This document shows positions 41,027-49,679 of a stretch of DNA of 64,000 nucleotides, one piece after another. A program made the position numbers and the translations under genes. How positions within the stretch are numbered: position 1 is the stretch's first letter; the number at the start of each line of letters is the position of its first letter. The notes beneath the pieces were generated by a model. The model had not been told where the DNA came from. It did not search any database and saw nothing but the letters and a program-made list of their open reading frames with translations. The stretch comes from CADCUY01 sp964242735 (GTDB lineage Bacteria > Actinomycetota > Actinomycetes > Actinomycetales > Quadrisphaeraceae), in NCBI GenBank assembly GCA_964242735.1, contig CAXTAK010000001.1, forward strand, positions 62,001 through 126,000, written 5' to 3'.

Positions 41027-42307
41027 TCAGGCCGCCTGCGAGCTCCCGGCCGCCTGCGCGGTGAACGTCACCGGCAGCTCGATGAGCCCGCGGAACGGTG
41101 ACGACGCCGGCGGGCGCAGCAGGTCCTGCTCGGGGACGGCGAGCGCAAGGTCGGGCAGGCGCCTGATGAGCGCGCCGAGCGCGATCCGCGCCTCCATGCG
41201 GGCCAGGGACACCCCCAGGCAGAAGTGGATGCCGTGCCCGAAGGCGACGTGGGAGTTGTCCTGGCGGGTCAGGTCCAGGTCGTCGGCGTCGGTGAACCGC
41301 TCGGAGTCGTGGTCGGCGGCGTTGAGCATGATCGTCACGATCGACCCCTTGGGCATCGTCACCCCGTGGTACTCGACGTCCTCCTTGGCGAACCGGGGGC
41401 TGGCCACCGGCACCGAGCCGTCGAAGCGCAGCAGCTCCTCCACCGCCGCCGGCAGCACGTCGGGGTCGTCCCGCAGCAGCGCCAGCTGCTCGGGGTGGGT
41501 CAGCAGCGCCACGACGGCGTTGCCGAGGAAGTCCGACGTCGTCTGGTGGCCGGCGAACAGCAGCAGGAACGCGGTGGAGACCAGCTCGCGCTCGGAGAGC
41601 TTCCCGCCCTCGTCCCGCGCGGAGATCAGGCCGCTGAGCAGCGCGTCGTCCGGCTCGACCCGCTTGCGCGCGATGAGGTCGGAGAGGTAGTCGGCGAGGC
41701 CCTGCTGGGCGTCCTGCACCGCGGCGCGGTCCTCCTCCGACCCCCGCCCGGCGGTGCCGCGGGTGCGGATCACCTCGGTCATGTCGAGGAAGCCCGCGCG
41801 GTCGCCCACCGGGACGCCGAGGAGCTCGCAGATCACGGTGATCGGCAGCGGCAGGTTGAAGTCGTGCACCAGCTCCGCGTGCCCCCGCGGGGCGATGCCG
41901 TCGATCAGGTCCTCCACGAGCGCCTCGATGCTCGGCTGCAGGGCGTTGATGCGCCGGGGGGTGAACGCCTGGGAGACCAGGCGGCGCATCCTGCTGTGCT
42001 CGGGCGGGTCGGAGTGCAGCATGTTCTGGTTCAGCAGCGCGGAGTTCGGCCCGAAGATCAGGCGGTACTTCTCCTCCGGCCCGTACAGGTCCTTGCTGAG
42101 GCGCTCGTCCGCCAGGGCGATCTTCACGTCGTCGTAGCGGGAGATGAAGAAGGAGTCGAAGCGCGGCGAGCTCACCGGGCACACGGGCTTCTCCGCGCGG
42201 AGCATCGCGTACGTGGGGTTGGGGTCCACGCTGTACTCCGCGGTGAACAGGTCCGAGGAGGCGACGGGCTCGGGCTGGGCGGGCGGGTGCGGGTCGGTCA
42301 GGGTCAT
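41027..42307 (-). CDS. Cytochrome P450
   Basis: 426 residues from ATG 42307. I-helix AGHQTTSDF, K-helix EELLR (ExxR), and haem loop FGHGIHFCLGVSLARME with the axial Cys. The typical bacterial class I P450 features NQNMLHSDPPEHSRMRRLVS and FTPRRI are present. No ferredoxin or ferredoxin reductase gene is adjacent, so electrons must come from partners elsewhere. Substrate unknown; the layout resembles CYP105/107-type enzymes, without certainty. Confidence 0.93.
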   Translation of the reverse strand: MTLTDPHPPAQPEPVASSDLFTAEYSVDPNPTYAMLRAEKPVCPVSSPRFDSFFISRYDDVKIALADERLSKDLYGPEEKYRLIFGPNSALLNQNMLHSDPPEHSRMRRLVSQAFTPRRINALQPSIEALVEDLIDGIAPRGHAELVHDFNLPLPITVICELLGVPVGDRAGFLDMTEVIRTRGTAGRGSEEDRAAVQDAQQGLADYLSDLIARKRVEPDDALLSGLISARDEGGKLSERELVSTAFLLLFAGHQTTSDFLGNAVVALLTHPEQLALLRDDPDVLPAAVEELLRFDGSVPVASPRFAKEDVEYHGVTMPKGSIVTIMLNAADHDSERFTDADDLDLTRQDNSHVAFGHGIHFCLGVSLARMEARIALGALIRRLPDLALAVPEQDLLRPPASSPFRGLIELPVTFTAQAAGSSQAA

Positions 42308-42552
42308 GGGCTTCTTCCTGTGCGAGCAGCGCGCGGCCGGGGGCTCGCTGCTGCGGGGGCGCGAGCGGCGACCGGACCGCGGCGGGGTGGGCGTGCGAGC
42401 CGAGGGGACCCGTGACGGTGGGTCGCTCGGCACGGTGCCAGCGCGTGCGTCAGCGGTCAAACGCTGCGGCAGGGTGCTGCCACCGCACGGCGAGCAGGTC
42501 GGACGACGTCCGCCGAGGCGCTGCCCACCTCCCCGTGCGGGATGCTCCAGGA
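42308..42552. other. P450 upstream region, no gene seen
   Basis: 245 bp between the P450 start and the nagB remnant. Purine-rich stretches occur near the P450 start, but I find no clear promoter, hairpin or credible coding frame. Confidence 0.4.
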
Positions 42553-42773
42553 GTGGAGGTCGTCATCGTCCGGGACGCCGGTGCCGGGCGCGCCTCCTCG
42601 CCGGTGCGGTGGTCGCCCTGCTCGCCGACGTCGCTGCCCCGGTGCCGGGACTCGCCACCGGGTCCGGTCCAGTGCACCCGCAGGGCTACCGCCGCGTGAT
42701 CACGGACGTGCTCACCGGCGGCGTCGACGTCCCCAGGGACTGTGGACCGGTGATGGCGACCAGAGGAGCGTGA
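42553..42773 (+). pseudogene. Remnant of glucosamine-6-phosphate deaminase (nagB)
   Basis: From GTG 42553 one frame reads VEVVIVRDAGAGR, the NagB N-terminus. The adjoining frame continues RLLAGAVVALLADVAAPVPG then LATGSGPVHPQGYRRVITDV. In NagB the LGLATGSSP loop and HPxSYRxVI are separated by about 40-50 residues, which are missing here. So the gene carries a frameshift plus an internal deletion and lacks everything after about residue 60. It lies 8 nt before the GH3 hexosaminidase, in an amino-sugar neighbourhood that also contains nagA. Confidence 0.6.
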
Positions 42774-42781
42774 GGGCGGGG

Positions 42782-44284
42782 ATGGACGACGTGCAGCGGT
42801 GGGCCGTGCGATGCCTGGTGCCCGGGTTCGAGGGCGAGGTGCTGCCGGGGTGGGTGCGCGCGGCGCTGGACGACGGGCTGCCCGGGGTGTGCCTGTACGG
42901 CGCGAACGTCGTCACGGCAGGCTCGCTGCACCAGGTCGCCTCCCAGGTGCGCGAGAGGTGGCCGCACGCCCTGGTCGCCGCGGACGAGGAGGGCGGCGAC
43001 GTCACGCGCGTGGAGCACCTGACCGGCAGCTCCTACCCCGGCAACCTCGCCCTCGGCGTCGTCGACGACGTCGAGCTGACCCGCGCGGTGGGGCGCGCGA
43101 TCGCCGTGAACCTGCGGGAGGTGGGCATCACCGTGGACCTCGCGCCGTCGGTAGACGTGAACTCCGACCCCGACGACCCCGTGATCGGCACGCGGTCCTT
43201 CGGCGCCGACCCCGAGCTCGTCGCCCGGCACGGCGCCGCGATGGTCACCGGGTTGCAGCAGGGCGGGGTGGCGGCCGTCGCGAAGCACTTCCCCGGCCAC
43301 GGGGCGACGTCCGTCGACTCCCACCTGGCGCTGCCGGTCATCGACGCCCCCCTGGAGGTCTTCCGCGCCCGCGAGCTGCCCCCGTTCATCGCGGCCGTGC
43401 GGGCGGGGGTGATGGCGGTGATGACCAGCCACGTGGTCTTCCCGGCGCTGGACGACCAGCCCGCCACGCTGAGCCGGCGCCTGCTGGTCGACGTGCTGCG
43501 CGGTGAGCTGGGCCTCACCGGCGCGATCGTCACCGACGCCCTCGACATGGCCGGGGTGCGCGCAGTGCACGGCATCGGCGACGGTGCGGTCGCCTCGGTG
43601 GCCGCCGGGGCCGACGTGGTGCTGCTCGGGATCACCGACACCCAGCGCTCCTTCGAGGAGGCCCGGGCCGCACCGGTGGCCGCGGTGCGCGAGGGCCGGC
43701 TCGACGCCGAGCGCCTGCACGACGCCGCCCGCGCCGCCACCGCCCTGGTGGAGCGGGCCGCCGCGCTGACCCGGCTCGAGTGGACCGACGACCTCGGCGA
43801 GGTGGGCGTGCGCGCCGCCCGGGCCGCGGTGCGCACCTCCGGCGCGGTGCCCCTCTCAACAGGCGAGCTCGACCGGGGCGTGGTCGTCGCGGAGGTGCGC
43901 GGGCAGGCGGGCATCGCCGTCGGCCAGGCGGCGTGGGGCCTGGAGGAGCACCTCCGCCGGCTGCGCGTGTCGGCGGGGGCCGTGCAGGTCCTCGAGGGCG
44001 GCGCCACCCCCGCCGAGGTGCTGGCCACGGCGGGCCGGCGCACCGTGGTGGTCGCCGTCCGCGACGCCTACCGCTCCGGCTGGCAGCGCGCGTGGGTGAC
44101 CGACCTGCTGCAGCGGAGCCCCACCGCGGTGCTGGTGGCCCTGGGGATGCCGGACGACGCCGCCCTGGCCGCCGGGTCGGGGTACTGGGAGCAGCCGCGG
44201 TGGGTCACGGCGTGCTCCGCCTCGTGGATCAGCGCCCTGGCCGCCGCGGAGGCCCTCGTGGGGCCGTACCACGAGCCCCGGTGA
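42782..44284 (+). CDS. Glycoside hydrolase family 3, beta-N-acetylhexosaminidase-like
   Basis: 500 residues from ATG 42782. It has the NagZ/GH3 core: VAADEEGGDVTRVEHL, DLAPSVDVNSDPDDPVIGTR, RSFGADPELVARHG, KHFPGHGATSVDSH (the His/Asp loop typical of NagZ-type enzymes) and VTDALDMAGV with the nucleophile Asp. The extra C-terminal 150 residues resemble the GH3 C-terminal domain. There is no signal peptide. Likely releases GlcNAc from peptidoglycan fragments or chitin oligosaccharides; nagA nearby fits GlcNAc use. Confidence 0.87.
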   Translation: MDDVQRWAVRCLVPGFEGEVLPGWVRAALDDGLPGVCLYGANVVTAGSLHQVASQVRERWPHALVAADEEGGDVTRVEHLTGSSYPGNLALGVVDDVELTRAVGRAIAVNLREVGITVDLAPSVDVNSDPDDPVIGTRSFGADPELVARHGAAMVTGLQQGGVAAVAKHFPGHGATSVDSHLALPVIDAPLEVFRARELPPFIAAVRAGVMAVMTSHVVFPALDDQPATLSRRLLVDVLRGELGLTGAIVTDALDMAGVRAVHGIGDGAVASVAAGADVVLLGITDTQRSFEEARAAPVAAVREGRLDAERLHDAARAATALVERAAALTRLEWTDDLGEVGVRAARAAVRTSGAVPLSTGELDRGVVVAEVRGQAGIAVGQAAWGLEEHLRRLRVSAGAVQVLEGGATPAEVLATAGRRTVVVAVRDAYRSGWQRAWVTDLLQRSPTAVLVALGMPDDAALAAGSGYWEQPRWVTACSASWISALAAAEALVGPYHEPR

Positions 44285-44288
44285 GCGC

Positions 44289-45350
44289 TCACGCCCGAGG
44301 CAGCTGCACGACGTCGGCCAGCACCGCGTCGCCGTCGAGGCGCTCCGGCGCGGGGCTGTCGTAGACCACGAGCAGCCGCCCGTCCTGCGGCGGCCCGAGC
44401 AGGCCGATGCCCTCGGCGTGGTCGGTGCCGCGGCCGAAGGGCAGGTCCACCTCGGCGGTCAGCGCGTCGCCGCGGACCACCGTGGGCGCCTCCACGCTCA
44501 TCGCCCCGTGCCAGCGGAAGACCGTCACCGGCCCGTCGAGGTCCATCGTGGGCCCGGCCAGGACGAGGAGGTCCTCGCCCTGCGGGCACAGGTCGCGCAC
44601 CCCGAGCCCGGCGAGGTCCAGGACGTGCTTGCGGTAGCGGCGCCCGTCGTCGAGCTCGGCCAGCCGCAGCCGGCCCGCGTCGTCGGGGTCGACGTACGGG
44701 CGCACCTCCAGGACGAACGCCCACCCCCGCAGCACCGGGCCTCGCAGCCCCAGGTACACCCGGTCACCGCGCACGGCGATGCCCTCGACGTCCACGCCGT
44801 TGTCCTTGCCGGGGATCGGCAGGAACACGGCGAGGTGCTCGTCGTCGGCGAGCAGATCGCGCAGGTCCTTGCCCCGGGAGCCGAAGGACGCCGCCTCGTG
44901 CACCTGCCCGTCGACGTCGAGGCTCGCCACCAGGTGCGGCAGGCCGTCGACGTCGGTCACCGGCAGGCGCAGCAGCACCTGCCGGTTCTCCTGCCCCGAG
45001 ACGTCGGCGAGCCGCTCCAGGGCCTTCGCGCCGTCGTGCTGGTCCTTGATCTGCTTGCGCCGCAGGCTGTGGGAGCCGACCGCCCACAGGAAGCGCCCGT
45101 CGCGGGCCAGGCCCTCGACGTCCGCCTCGTCCTGCGCGCCGCCGGGCAGGCGCACCAGGTCGGCGAGGGCGAAGGACTCCTCCTCGCCGTACCCGTCGCC
45201 GGTCTCGACCAGCCGCTCGATCGTGGCGGTCTCGTCACCGGCCACCCACAGCACGGGGCCGTCGGAGCGCACCGCCGAGAGGTTGGTGTGCGTCGCCAGC
45301 TCGCGGGAGGCGCTCGAGAACCTCAGCGGCACGCTCTGCTCCACGCTCAT
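44289..45350 (-). CDS. DUF3616 family protein
   Basis: 353 residues from ATG 45350. A beta-propeller-like protein: LSAVRSDGPVLWVAGDETAT, EADVEGLARDGRFLWAVGSH, GVDVEGIAVRGDRVYLGLRG, GVRDLCPQGEDLLVLAGPT and DHAEGIGLL. The repeated (D/E)VEG(L/I)A pattern is characteristic of DUF3616. Cytoplasmic, no signal peptide. Biochemical role unknown. It converges with the hexosaminidase gene (4-bp gap). Confidence 0.85.
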   Translation of the reverse strand: MSVEQSVPLRFSSASRELATHTNLSAVRSDGPVLWVAGDETATIERLVETGDGYGEEESFALADLVRLPGGAQDEADVEGLARDGRFLWAVGSHSLRRKQIKDQHDGAKALERLADVSGQENRQVLLRLPVTDVDGLPHLVASLDVDGQVHEAASFGSRGKDLRDLLADDEHLAVFLPIPGKDNGVDVEGIAVRGDRVYLGLRGPVLRGWAFVLEVRPYVDPDDAGRLRLAELDDGRRYRKHVLDLAGLGVRDLCPQGEDLLVLAGPTMDLDGPVTVFRWHGAMSVEAPTVVRGDALTAEVDLPFGRGTDHAEGIGLLGPPQDGRLLVVYDSPAPERLDGDAVLADVVQLPRA

Positions 45351-45386
45351 GCCCCGACCCTGGCACGAGCCCGGGCCGGGGGCCGC

Positions 45387-45770
45387 TCAGCCGGCGGCGG
45401 TGACCCGGGCGGCAGCGCTGGCCGCGCCCGGCCAGATGTGCGGGTCGCCGTCCCAGCACCACCCCAGCTTCGGGGCCCGCTGCGAGATCCACAGCGCGGG
45501 CACGCGCCGGTCCCCGCGGCGCGAACCGGAGAGCATGAAGCAGGCGTCCTGCCCCAGCACCCGCGGGTGGCACGTCACCAGGGCGATGCCCCCGGGGACG
45601 GTCAGCGGCGTCCGGCCCCTGGCAGTGGTCACCGGGAGGGCGTCCTGCGGTCGGACGCCGCAGAACTCCTCCCCGCTGTGGACGTCGACCAGCGCGCACA
45701 CCCGTGCCGGCGGGGGCCCGACGGCGTCGGCCGCTGCGCGCTGGCGGTCGACTTCGGGGTCGACGTCCAC
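45387..45770 (-). CDS. DUF5701-like protein, N-terminally truncated
   Basis: 127 residues from GTG 45770. It matches the C-terminal half of DUF5701 proteins: CALVDVHSGEEFCGVRPQ, ARGRTPLTVPGGIALVT, DACFMLSGSRRGDRRVPALW, ISQRAPKLGWCWDGDPH. Full-length relatives have about 200 residues, with a further 70-80 upstream that I cannot find in any frame between here and nagA. The start is weak. Probably a truncated or decaying gene. Confidence 0.55.
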   Translation of the reverse strand: MDVDPEVDRQRAAADAVGPPPARVCALVDVHSGEEFCGVRPQDALPVTTARGRTPLTVPGGIALVTCHPRVLGQDACFMLSGSRRGDRRVPALWISQRAPKLGWCWDGDPHIWPGAASAAARVTAAG

Positions 45771-45871
45771 GGTGGTGCTCGTCGTCGCTGCTCCCCGTGC
45801 GACGGCGGGGTGGCGACGCCACCGCGGCGGTGAGGGTTCCGCCCTGCGCTCGAGCGAGGTCGCCGTGGCGC

Positions 45872-47008
45872 TCAGGCCGAGGGCTCCACCACGGTGCCCG
45901 CGAGGTGGGTGCGCACCACGGTGAGGTCCTGCTCCAGCACCACCACGTCAGCACGCCCGCCCGGGCGCAGGTGCCCGACGTCGCGGCGGCGCAGCAGCCG
46001 TGCCGGCGCCTCGCTGGCCGCGCTCAGCGCCTGCTCCACGGGCACTCCCAGGGCGACCGCGCCGCGCACCGCGGCGTCCAGGGTCAGGGCGCTGCCCGCG
46101 AGGTCACCGGCGGCGTTGCGCACCGCGCCGTCGCGCAGCCGCACCGCCACCCCGGCGAGGACGTGCTCCCCGTCGGGCATGCCGGCAGCGGCGACCGCGT
46201 CGGTCACCAGCACCACCCGCCCCCGCGCCGCCGCCCACGCCAGGCGCACCACGTCGCCGGCCAGGTGGTGACCGTCGACGATCAGCTGCACCACCACGTC
46301 GTCGCGGGCCAGCGCTGCCCCGGGCACCCCCGGCTCGCGGTGGCCCAGGGGGCTCATCGCGTTGAACAGGTGCGTGACGGTGGCCGCGCCCGCGTCGAGG
46401 GCGGCGTGGGCCTGCGCGGCGGTGGCCGCGGTGTGCCCGACCGAGACGAGCACCCCCTCGGCCACCAGGGAGCGCAGCAGGTCCATCGCCCCGGGCAGCT
46501 CCGGGGCGAGGGTCACCGCGGCCACCGGGGCCACCGGGGCCAGCGCCCGCCAGCGGGCCAGCTCGGCGACGGCGGCCGCGTCCGGGTCGCGGCGGTGCTC
46601 GCCCGGGTGCGTGCCGAGGCGCTGCGGGGAGATCCACGGGCCCTCCAGGTGCACCCCCAGGGGCCTCGCGCCCCCGGTGTGCGGGTCGGCGATCACCGGG
46701 GCCAGCACAGCCAGCGCCGCCTCGGTGGCCCGCGCGGGCGCGGTGATCAGCGTCGGCAGGTACGCCGTCACCCCGGTGCCGGCCAGTGCGCGTCCCAGGT
46801 GGCGCACCCCGTCGGCGTCGGTGTCCATGAGGTCGACCCCGTGGGAACCGTTGACCTGCAGGTCGACGAGACCGGGCGCCGCGATGCGCCCACCGGCCGC
46901 TGCGGGCAGGCCCACCGCGGTGAGCACCGCGCCGTCCACGGCGACGTCGCCGGGCACCAGCACCCCGTCGACCAGCGCCGCCGCCACCCCGAGGCGCTGC
47001 ACGCCCAC
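45872..47008 (-). CDS. nagA: N-acetylglucosamine-6-phosphate deacetylase
   Basis: 378 residues from GTG 47008 (GTG 47002 is possible). Amidohydrolase fold: GLVDLQVNGSHGVDL, HLEGPWISPQRLGTHPGEH (metal Glu), VSVGHTAATAAQ (His), VTHLFNAMSPLGHREPG (His and substrate Asn), VDGHHLAGDVVRLAW, and LVTDAVAAAGMP (catalytic Asp). It deacetylates GlcNAc-6-P. The usual next enzyme, NagB, is present only as a remnant 3 kb away. It is divergent from aroB. Confidence 0.92.
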   Translation of the reverse strand: MGVQRLGVAAALVDGVLVPGDVAVDGAVLTAVGLPAAAGGRIAAPGLVDLQVNGSHGVDLMDTDADGVRHLGRALAGTGVTAYLPTLITAPARATEAALAVLAPVIADPHTGGARPLGVHLEGPWISPQRLGTHPGEHRRDPDAAAVAELARWRALAPVAPVAAVTLAPELPGAMDLLRSLVAEGVLVSVGHTAATAAQAHAALDAGAATVTHLFNAMSPLGHREPGVPGAALARDDVVVQLIVDGHHLAGDVVRLAWAAARGRVVLVTDAVAAAGMPDGEHVLAGVAVRLRDGAVRNAAGDLAGSALTLDAAVRGAVALGVPVEQALSAASEAPARLLRRRDVGHLRPGGRADVVVLEQDLTVVRTHLAGTVVEPSA

Positions 47009-47077
47009 GCCGCACCCCCGCTGCTCGCCCCACCGCTGACGCCGCTGCCGACCCCAGCCCCTCGCTACCCTGCCAGG

Positions 47078-48169
47078 GTGAGCACCACGGCGACCACCAG
47101 GATCCCCGTGGCCGGTGAGGCGCCCTACGAGGTGATCATCGGCGCGCGACTGCTCGGGGAGCTCCCCGCGCTGATCGGGGAGCGCGCGCAGCGGGTGCTC
47201 GTCGTCCACCCCCGCGCCCTGCGCGCCACGGGTGAGGCGGTGCGCGCGGACCTGCTCGCCGCGGGGTACGAGGCGCTGCTCGCGGAGGTGCCCGACGGCG
47301 AGGAGGCCAAGAGCGCGCAGGTCGCCGCGTTCTGCTGGGGGGTGCTCGGTCAGGCCGGCTTCACCCGCAGCGACGCCGTCGTCGGCGTCGGCGGGGGAGC
47401 CGTGACCGACCTGGCCGGCTTCGTCGCGGCGACGTGGCTGCGCGGGGTGCGGGTGGTGCAGGTGCCGACGACGCTGCTGGCCATGGTCGACGCCGCTGTC
47501 GGTGGCAAGACCGGGATCAACACCGCCGAGGGCAAGAACCTCGTCGGGGCCTTCCACACCCCCGCCGGGGTGCTGTGCGATCTCTCGGTGCTGGCGACGC
47601 TGCCCGTCCACGACCTCGTCTCGGGTCTGGCGGAGGTCGTCAAGTGCGGCTTCATCGCCGACGAGGGCATCCTCGAGCTGCTGGAGGCGGACGGCGGGCC
47701 GCAGGGCGCGAGGGACCCGGGCAGCGCGGTGCTCCGCGAGCTCGTGGAGCGGGCCGTGCGCGTCAAGGCCGACGTCGTCGGGAGCGACCTGCGCGATGCC
47801 GGGCCGCGGGAGTTCCTCAACTACGGCCACACGCTGGCCCACGCGGTGGAGCACGTCGAGCGGTACGCGTGGCGCCACGGGGCGGCGGTGAGCGTGGGCC
47901 TGGTGTACGCCGCGGAGCTCGCGCAGCTCGCGGGCCGCCTGGACCCCGCGGTGGTCGACCGGCACCGCGCGGTGCTGGGGAGCCTGGGGCTGCCGCTGTC
48001 GTACCGGGGTGACCGGTGGCCGCAGCTGCTGGAGGCGATGCGGCGCGACAAGAAGACCCGCGGCGACCTGCTGCGCTTCGTGGTGCTCGACGGGGTGGGG
48101 CGCCCCGGCCGGTTGGAGGGGCCGGACCCGTCGCTGCTGGTGGGCGCGTACGCGGAGATCAGCCGCTGA
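47078..48169 (+). CDS. aroB: 3-dehydroquinate synthase
   Basis: 363 residues from GTG 47078. NAD-binding DAVVGVGGGAVTDLAGFVAA, VVQVPTTLLAMVDAAVGGKT, GINTAEGKNLVGAFHTP, LAEVVKCGFI and zinc ligands in REFLNYGHTLAHAVE and WRHGAAVSVGL are all present. It converts DAHP to 3-dehydroquinate. It is separated from aroC-aroK by 6 kb of unrelated and amino-sugar genes and has its own promoter region shared with nagA. Confidence 0.95.
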   Translation: MSTTATTRIPVAGEAPYEVIIGARLLGELPALIGERAQRVLVVHPRALRATGEAVRADLLAAGYEALLAEVPDGEEAKSAQVAAFCWGVLGQAGFTRSDAVVGVGGGAVTDLAGFVAATWLRGVRVVQVPTTLLAMVDAAVGGKTGINTAEGKNLVGAFHTPAGVLCDLSVLATLPVHDLVSGLAEVVKCGFIADEGILELLEADGGPQGARDPGSAVLRELVERAVRVKADVVGSDLRDAGPREFLNYGHTLAHAVEHVERYAWRHGAAVSVGLVYAAELAQLAGRLDPAVVDRHRAVLGSLGLPLSYRGDRWPQLLEAMRRDKKTRGDLLRFVVLDGVGRPGRLEGPDPSLLVGAYAEISR

Positions 48170-48716
48170 CCCGCTCGCCCCGCGACGCGCGCCGACGCCG
48201 CCCGACGCCCCGACCTGCCAGCAGGCCGGCCGCGGCGAAGACGGCGGTCCCGACCGCGGTGTACGGGGCGAGGAGCGTGAGGTCGCTGAGCAGCGCGGAC
48301 GTCGCCTCCGCCGTCCACGCCTCGCCGTGGAGCAGGCCCTGCCCGGTGATCGCGGCGGTGGAGAGCACCGCGTCGAGCACGGCCACGAGCCCCCAGCACA
48401 GCAGCCACGGGCGCAGCGGCTCCCCGGCCCGGCCGGCCACAGCCCCGTCCCGGCCCGCCCACAGGGCGACGACCACGGGCTTGCCCAGCACGAACAGCAG
48501 GCCGAGGCCGATGTTCGCCCCGCTGTCGGGGTTCAGGTGCGCGTCGAGGGCGGCGACGGCCTGGAACGCGGCGAACAGCAGCAGCAGGCCCGCGACACGC
48601 ACGAGCGCGCGGCGGGCGAGCACGGGCACCGCCCGCGACCGGGGTGCCGCGTCGTCATCCACGGGCGATGGTGACGCCGCGGCGGGGCCGGCGTCCGTCA
48701 CGCTGGCTCGCATCAT
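48159..48716 (-). CDS. Small integral membrane protein
   Basis: 185 residues from ATG 48716 (48713 is also possible; the ribosome-binding site is weak). Four hydrophobic helices: ALVRVAGLLLLFAAFQAVAA, NIGLGLLFVLGKPVVVALW, LLCWGLVAVLDAVLSTAAIT and LLAPYTAVGTAVFAAAGLLA. The C-terminus is Arg-rich and overlaps the end of aroB by 11 nt. No family recognised. Confidence 0.65.
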   Translation of the reverse strand: MMRASVTDAGPAAASPSPVDDDAAPRSRAVPVLARRALVRVAGLLLLFAAFQAVAALDAHLNPDSGANIGLGLLFVLGKPVVVALWAGRDGAVAGRAGEPLRPWLLCWGLVAVLDAVLSTAAITGQGLLHGEAWTAEATSALLSDLTLLAPYTAVGTAVFAAAGLLAGRGVGRRRRASRGERVSG

Positions 48717-48907
48717 CCGGACGGTCCAGCCACGACGACCGTTCGGGCGAGTGCGCGCGGACCAGAGCTCTGCACGATCAGCTGGCACGCCGTGCCAGCG
48801 ACGGCCGGGCCACGGCGTGTCGACCCTTCGGGCACGGTCCTGGCCCGCGGGGCGCTCATCGACACCGCCGCCCGTCGTCGGTGGCAGTGCCCGTGCCGCC
48901 CATGGTG

Positions 48908-49390
48908 TCACGACCAGCGCCGCCGAGCGCGCGGCCGTGGAGCTGATCCGTCGGTGAGCGCCGTCAGGAGGTGAGCCCAGCCGGCGAGGACGACACGAGC
49001 CCCGACGGCGCGGTAGGTGGGCAGCGCCCGACCGTCCCGGGTTGCGAGGTCGGCGCTGTGGTGGGCTGCCGCCATGCCGACGAGAGCGTCGTAGACCGCC
49101 CCTCCCGTGATGCCCAGCTCACCGAGGACGTCGGTGAGTCGTGACCCGGTCTCGACGTCGAGGAGGAGAGGGCGGTCGAAGCGCTCCTGGATGAGGCGTG
49201 CGGCATCCGCGGGAGCGAGCCGGGCATCCGCGGGCAGGCGGGTCAGCACCGAGTACGTCTCCGCAGCGGCATGACCACTGAGGGCCAGGGGGCGCCCTGC
49301 CACCCACCGGGCGACCTCGTCGTGGTCAGGGTGCGTCTGCACCAGCAGCGGGACGGCGATGCTCGTGTCGGCCGCGAGCGGCGCGCTCAC
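48908..49390 (-). CDS. VapC-type PIN-domain toxin
   Basis: 160 residues from GTG 49390. PIN acidic residues are in place: AADTSIAVPLL (Asp), HAAAETYSVLTRLP (Glu), GGAVYDALVGMAAAH (Asp) and LATRDGRALPTYRAVG (Asp). The normal domain ends near LTALTD; the last 18 residues are Arg-rich. It is expected to be a Mg-dependent RNase held by the AbrB-type antitoxin whose stop overlaps its start. Confidence 0.85.
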   Translation of the reverse strand: MSAPLAADTSIAVPLLVQTHPDHDEVARWVAGRPLALSGHAAAETYSVLTRLPADARLAPADAARLIQERFDRPLLLDVETGSRLTDVLGELGITGGAVYDALVGMAAAHHSADLATRDGRALPTYRAVGARVVLAGWAHLLTALTDGSAPRPRARRRWS

Positions 49391-49623
49391 CGCCGTCCGG
49401 CGTCGATGAGGCGGTACATGGTCTCGTCATCGATCACCGTGTCGCTGGTGGCGACCAGCACCCCGTCCTCCTCGACCAGCCGCGCCGTCCGCCCGCCCGG
49501 CACCACGGCCAGCCCCGCGCCGTACCGCGAGACGTCGACCTTGCTCCCCGGCACGAGACCCAGCTCGTCGCGCAGGGACTTGGGCACGACGATCCGGCCC
49601 ACGGAGTCGACGGTGGCTTCCAC
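49387..49623 (-). CDS. AbrB/MazE-fold VapB antitoxin
   Basis: 78 residues from GTG 49623 (VEATVDSVGRIVVPKSLRDE), the start that fits the family; GTG 49659 would add 12 residues but enters the efp promoter region. The N-terminal swapped-hairpin DNA-binding domain (GRIVVPKSLRDELGLVPGSK) is followed by a toxin-binding tail. The stop overlaps the vapC GTG. Such pairs repress their own promoter, here divergent from efp. Confidence 0.82.
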   Translation of the reverse strand: MEATVDSVGRIVVPKSLRDELGLVPGSKVDVSRYGAGLAVVPGGRTARLVEEDGVLVATSDTVIDDETMYRLIDAGRR

Positions 49624-49679
49624 AGGGAGGACGCTACCAGCGTGTTCCCTCTTCGTCACCAGCCGTAGGATGGTCGGTC

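Noticed and set aside
42412..42699. 95-codon hypothetical protein upstream of the hexosaminidase
   Set aside because: Only its middle (VEVVIVRDAGAGR) has coding character, and this belongs to the nagB remnant; the remainder is noise.
48717..48907. Small gene between the membrane protein and vapC
   Set aside because: Short frames exist on both strands but none has a start with a ribosome-binding site or a recognisable motif; only a 7-bp hairpin (CTGGCAC/GTGCCAG) near 48780 stands out.
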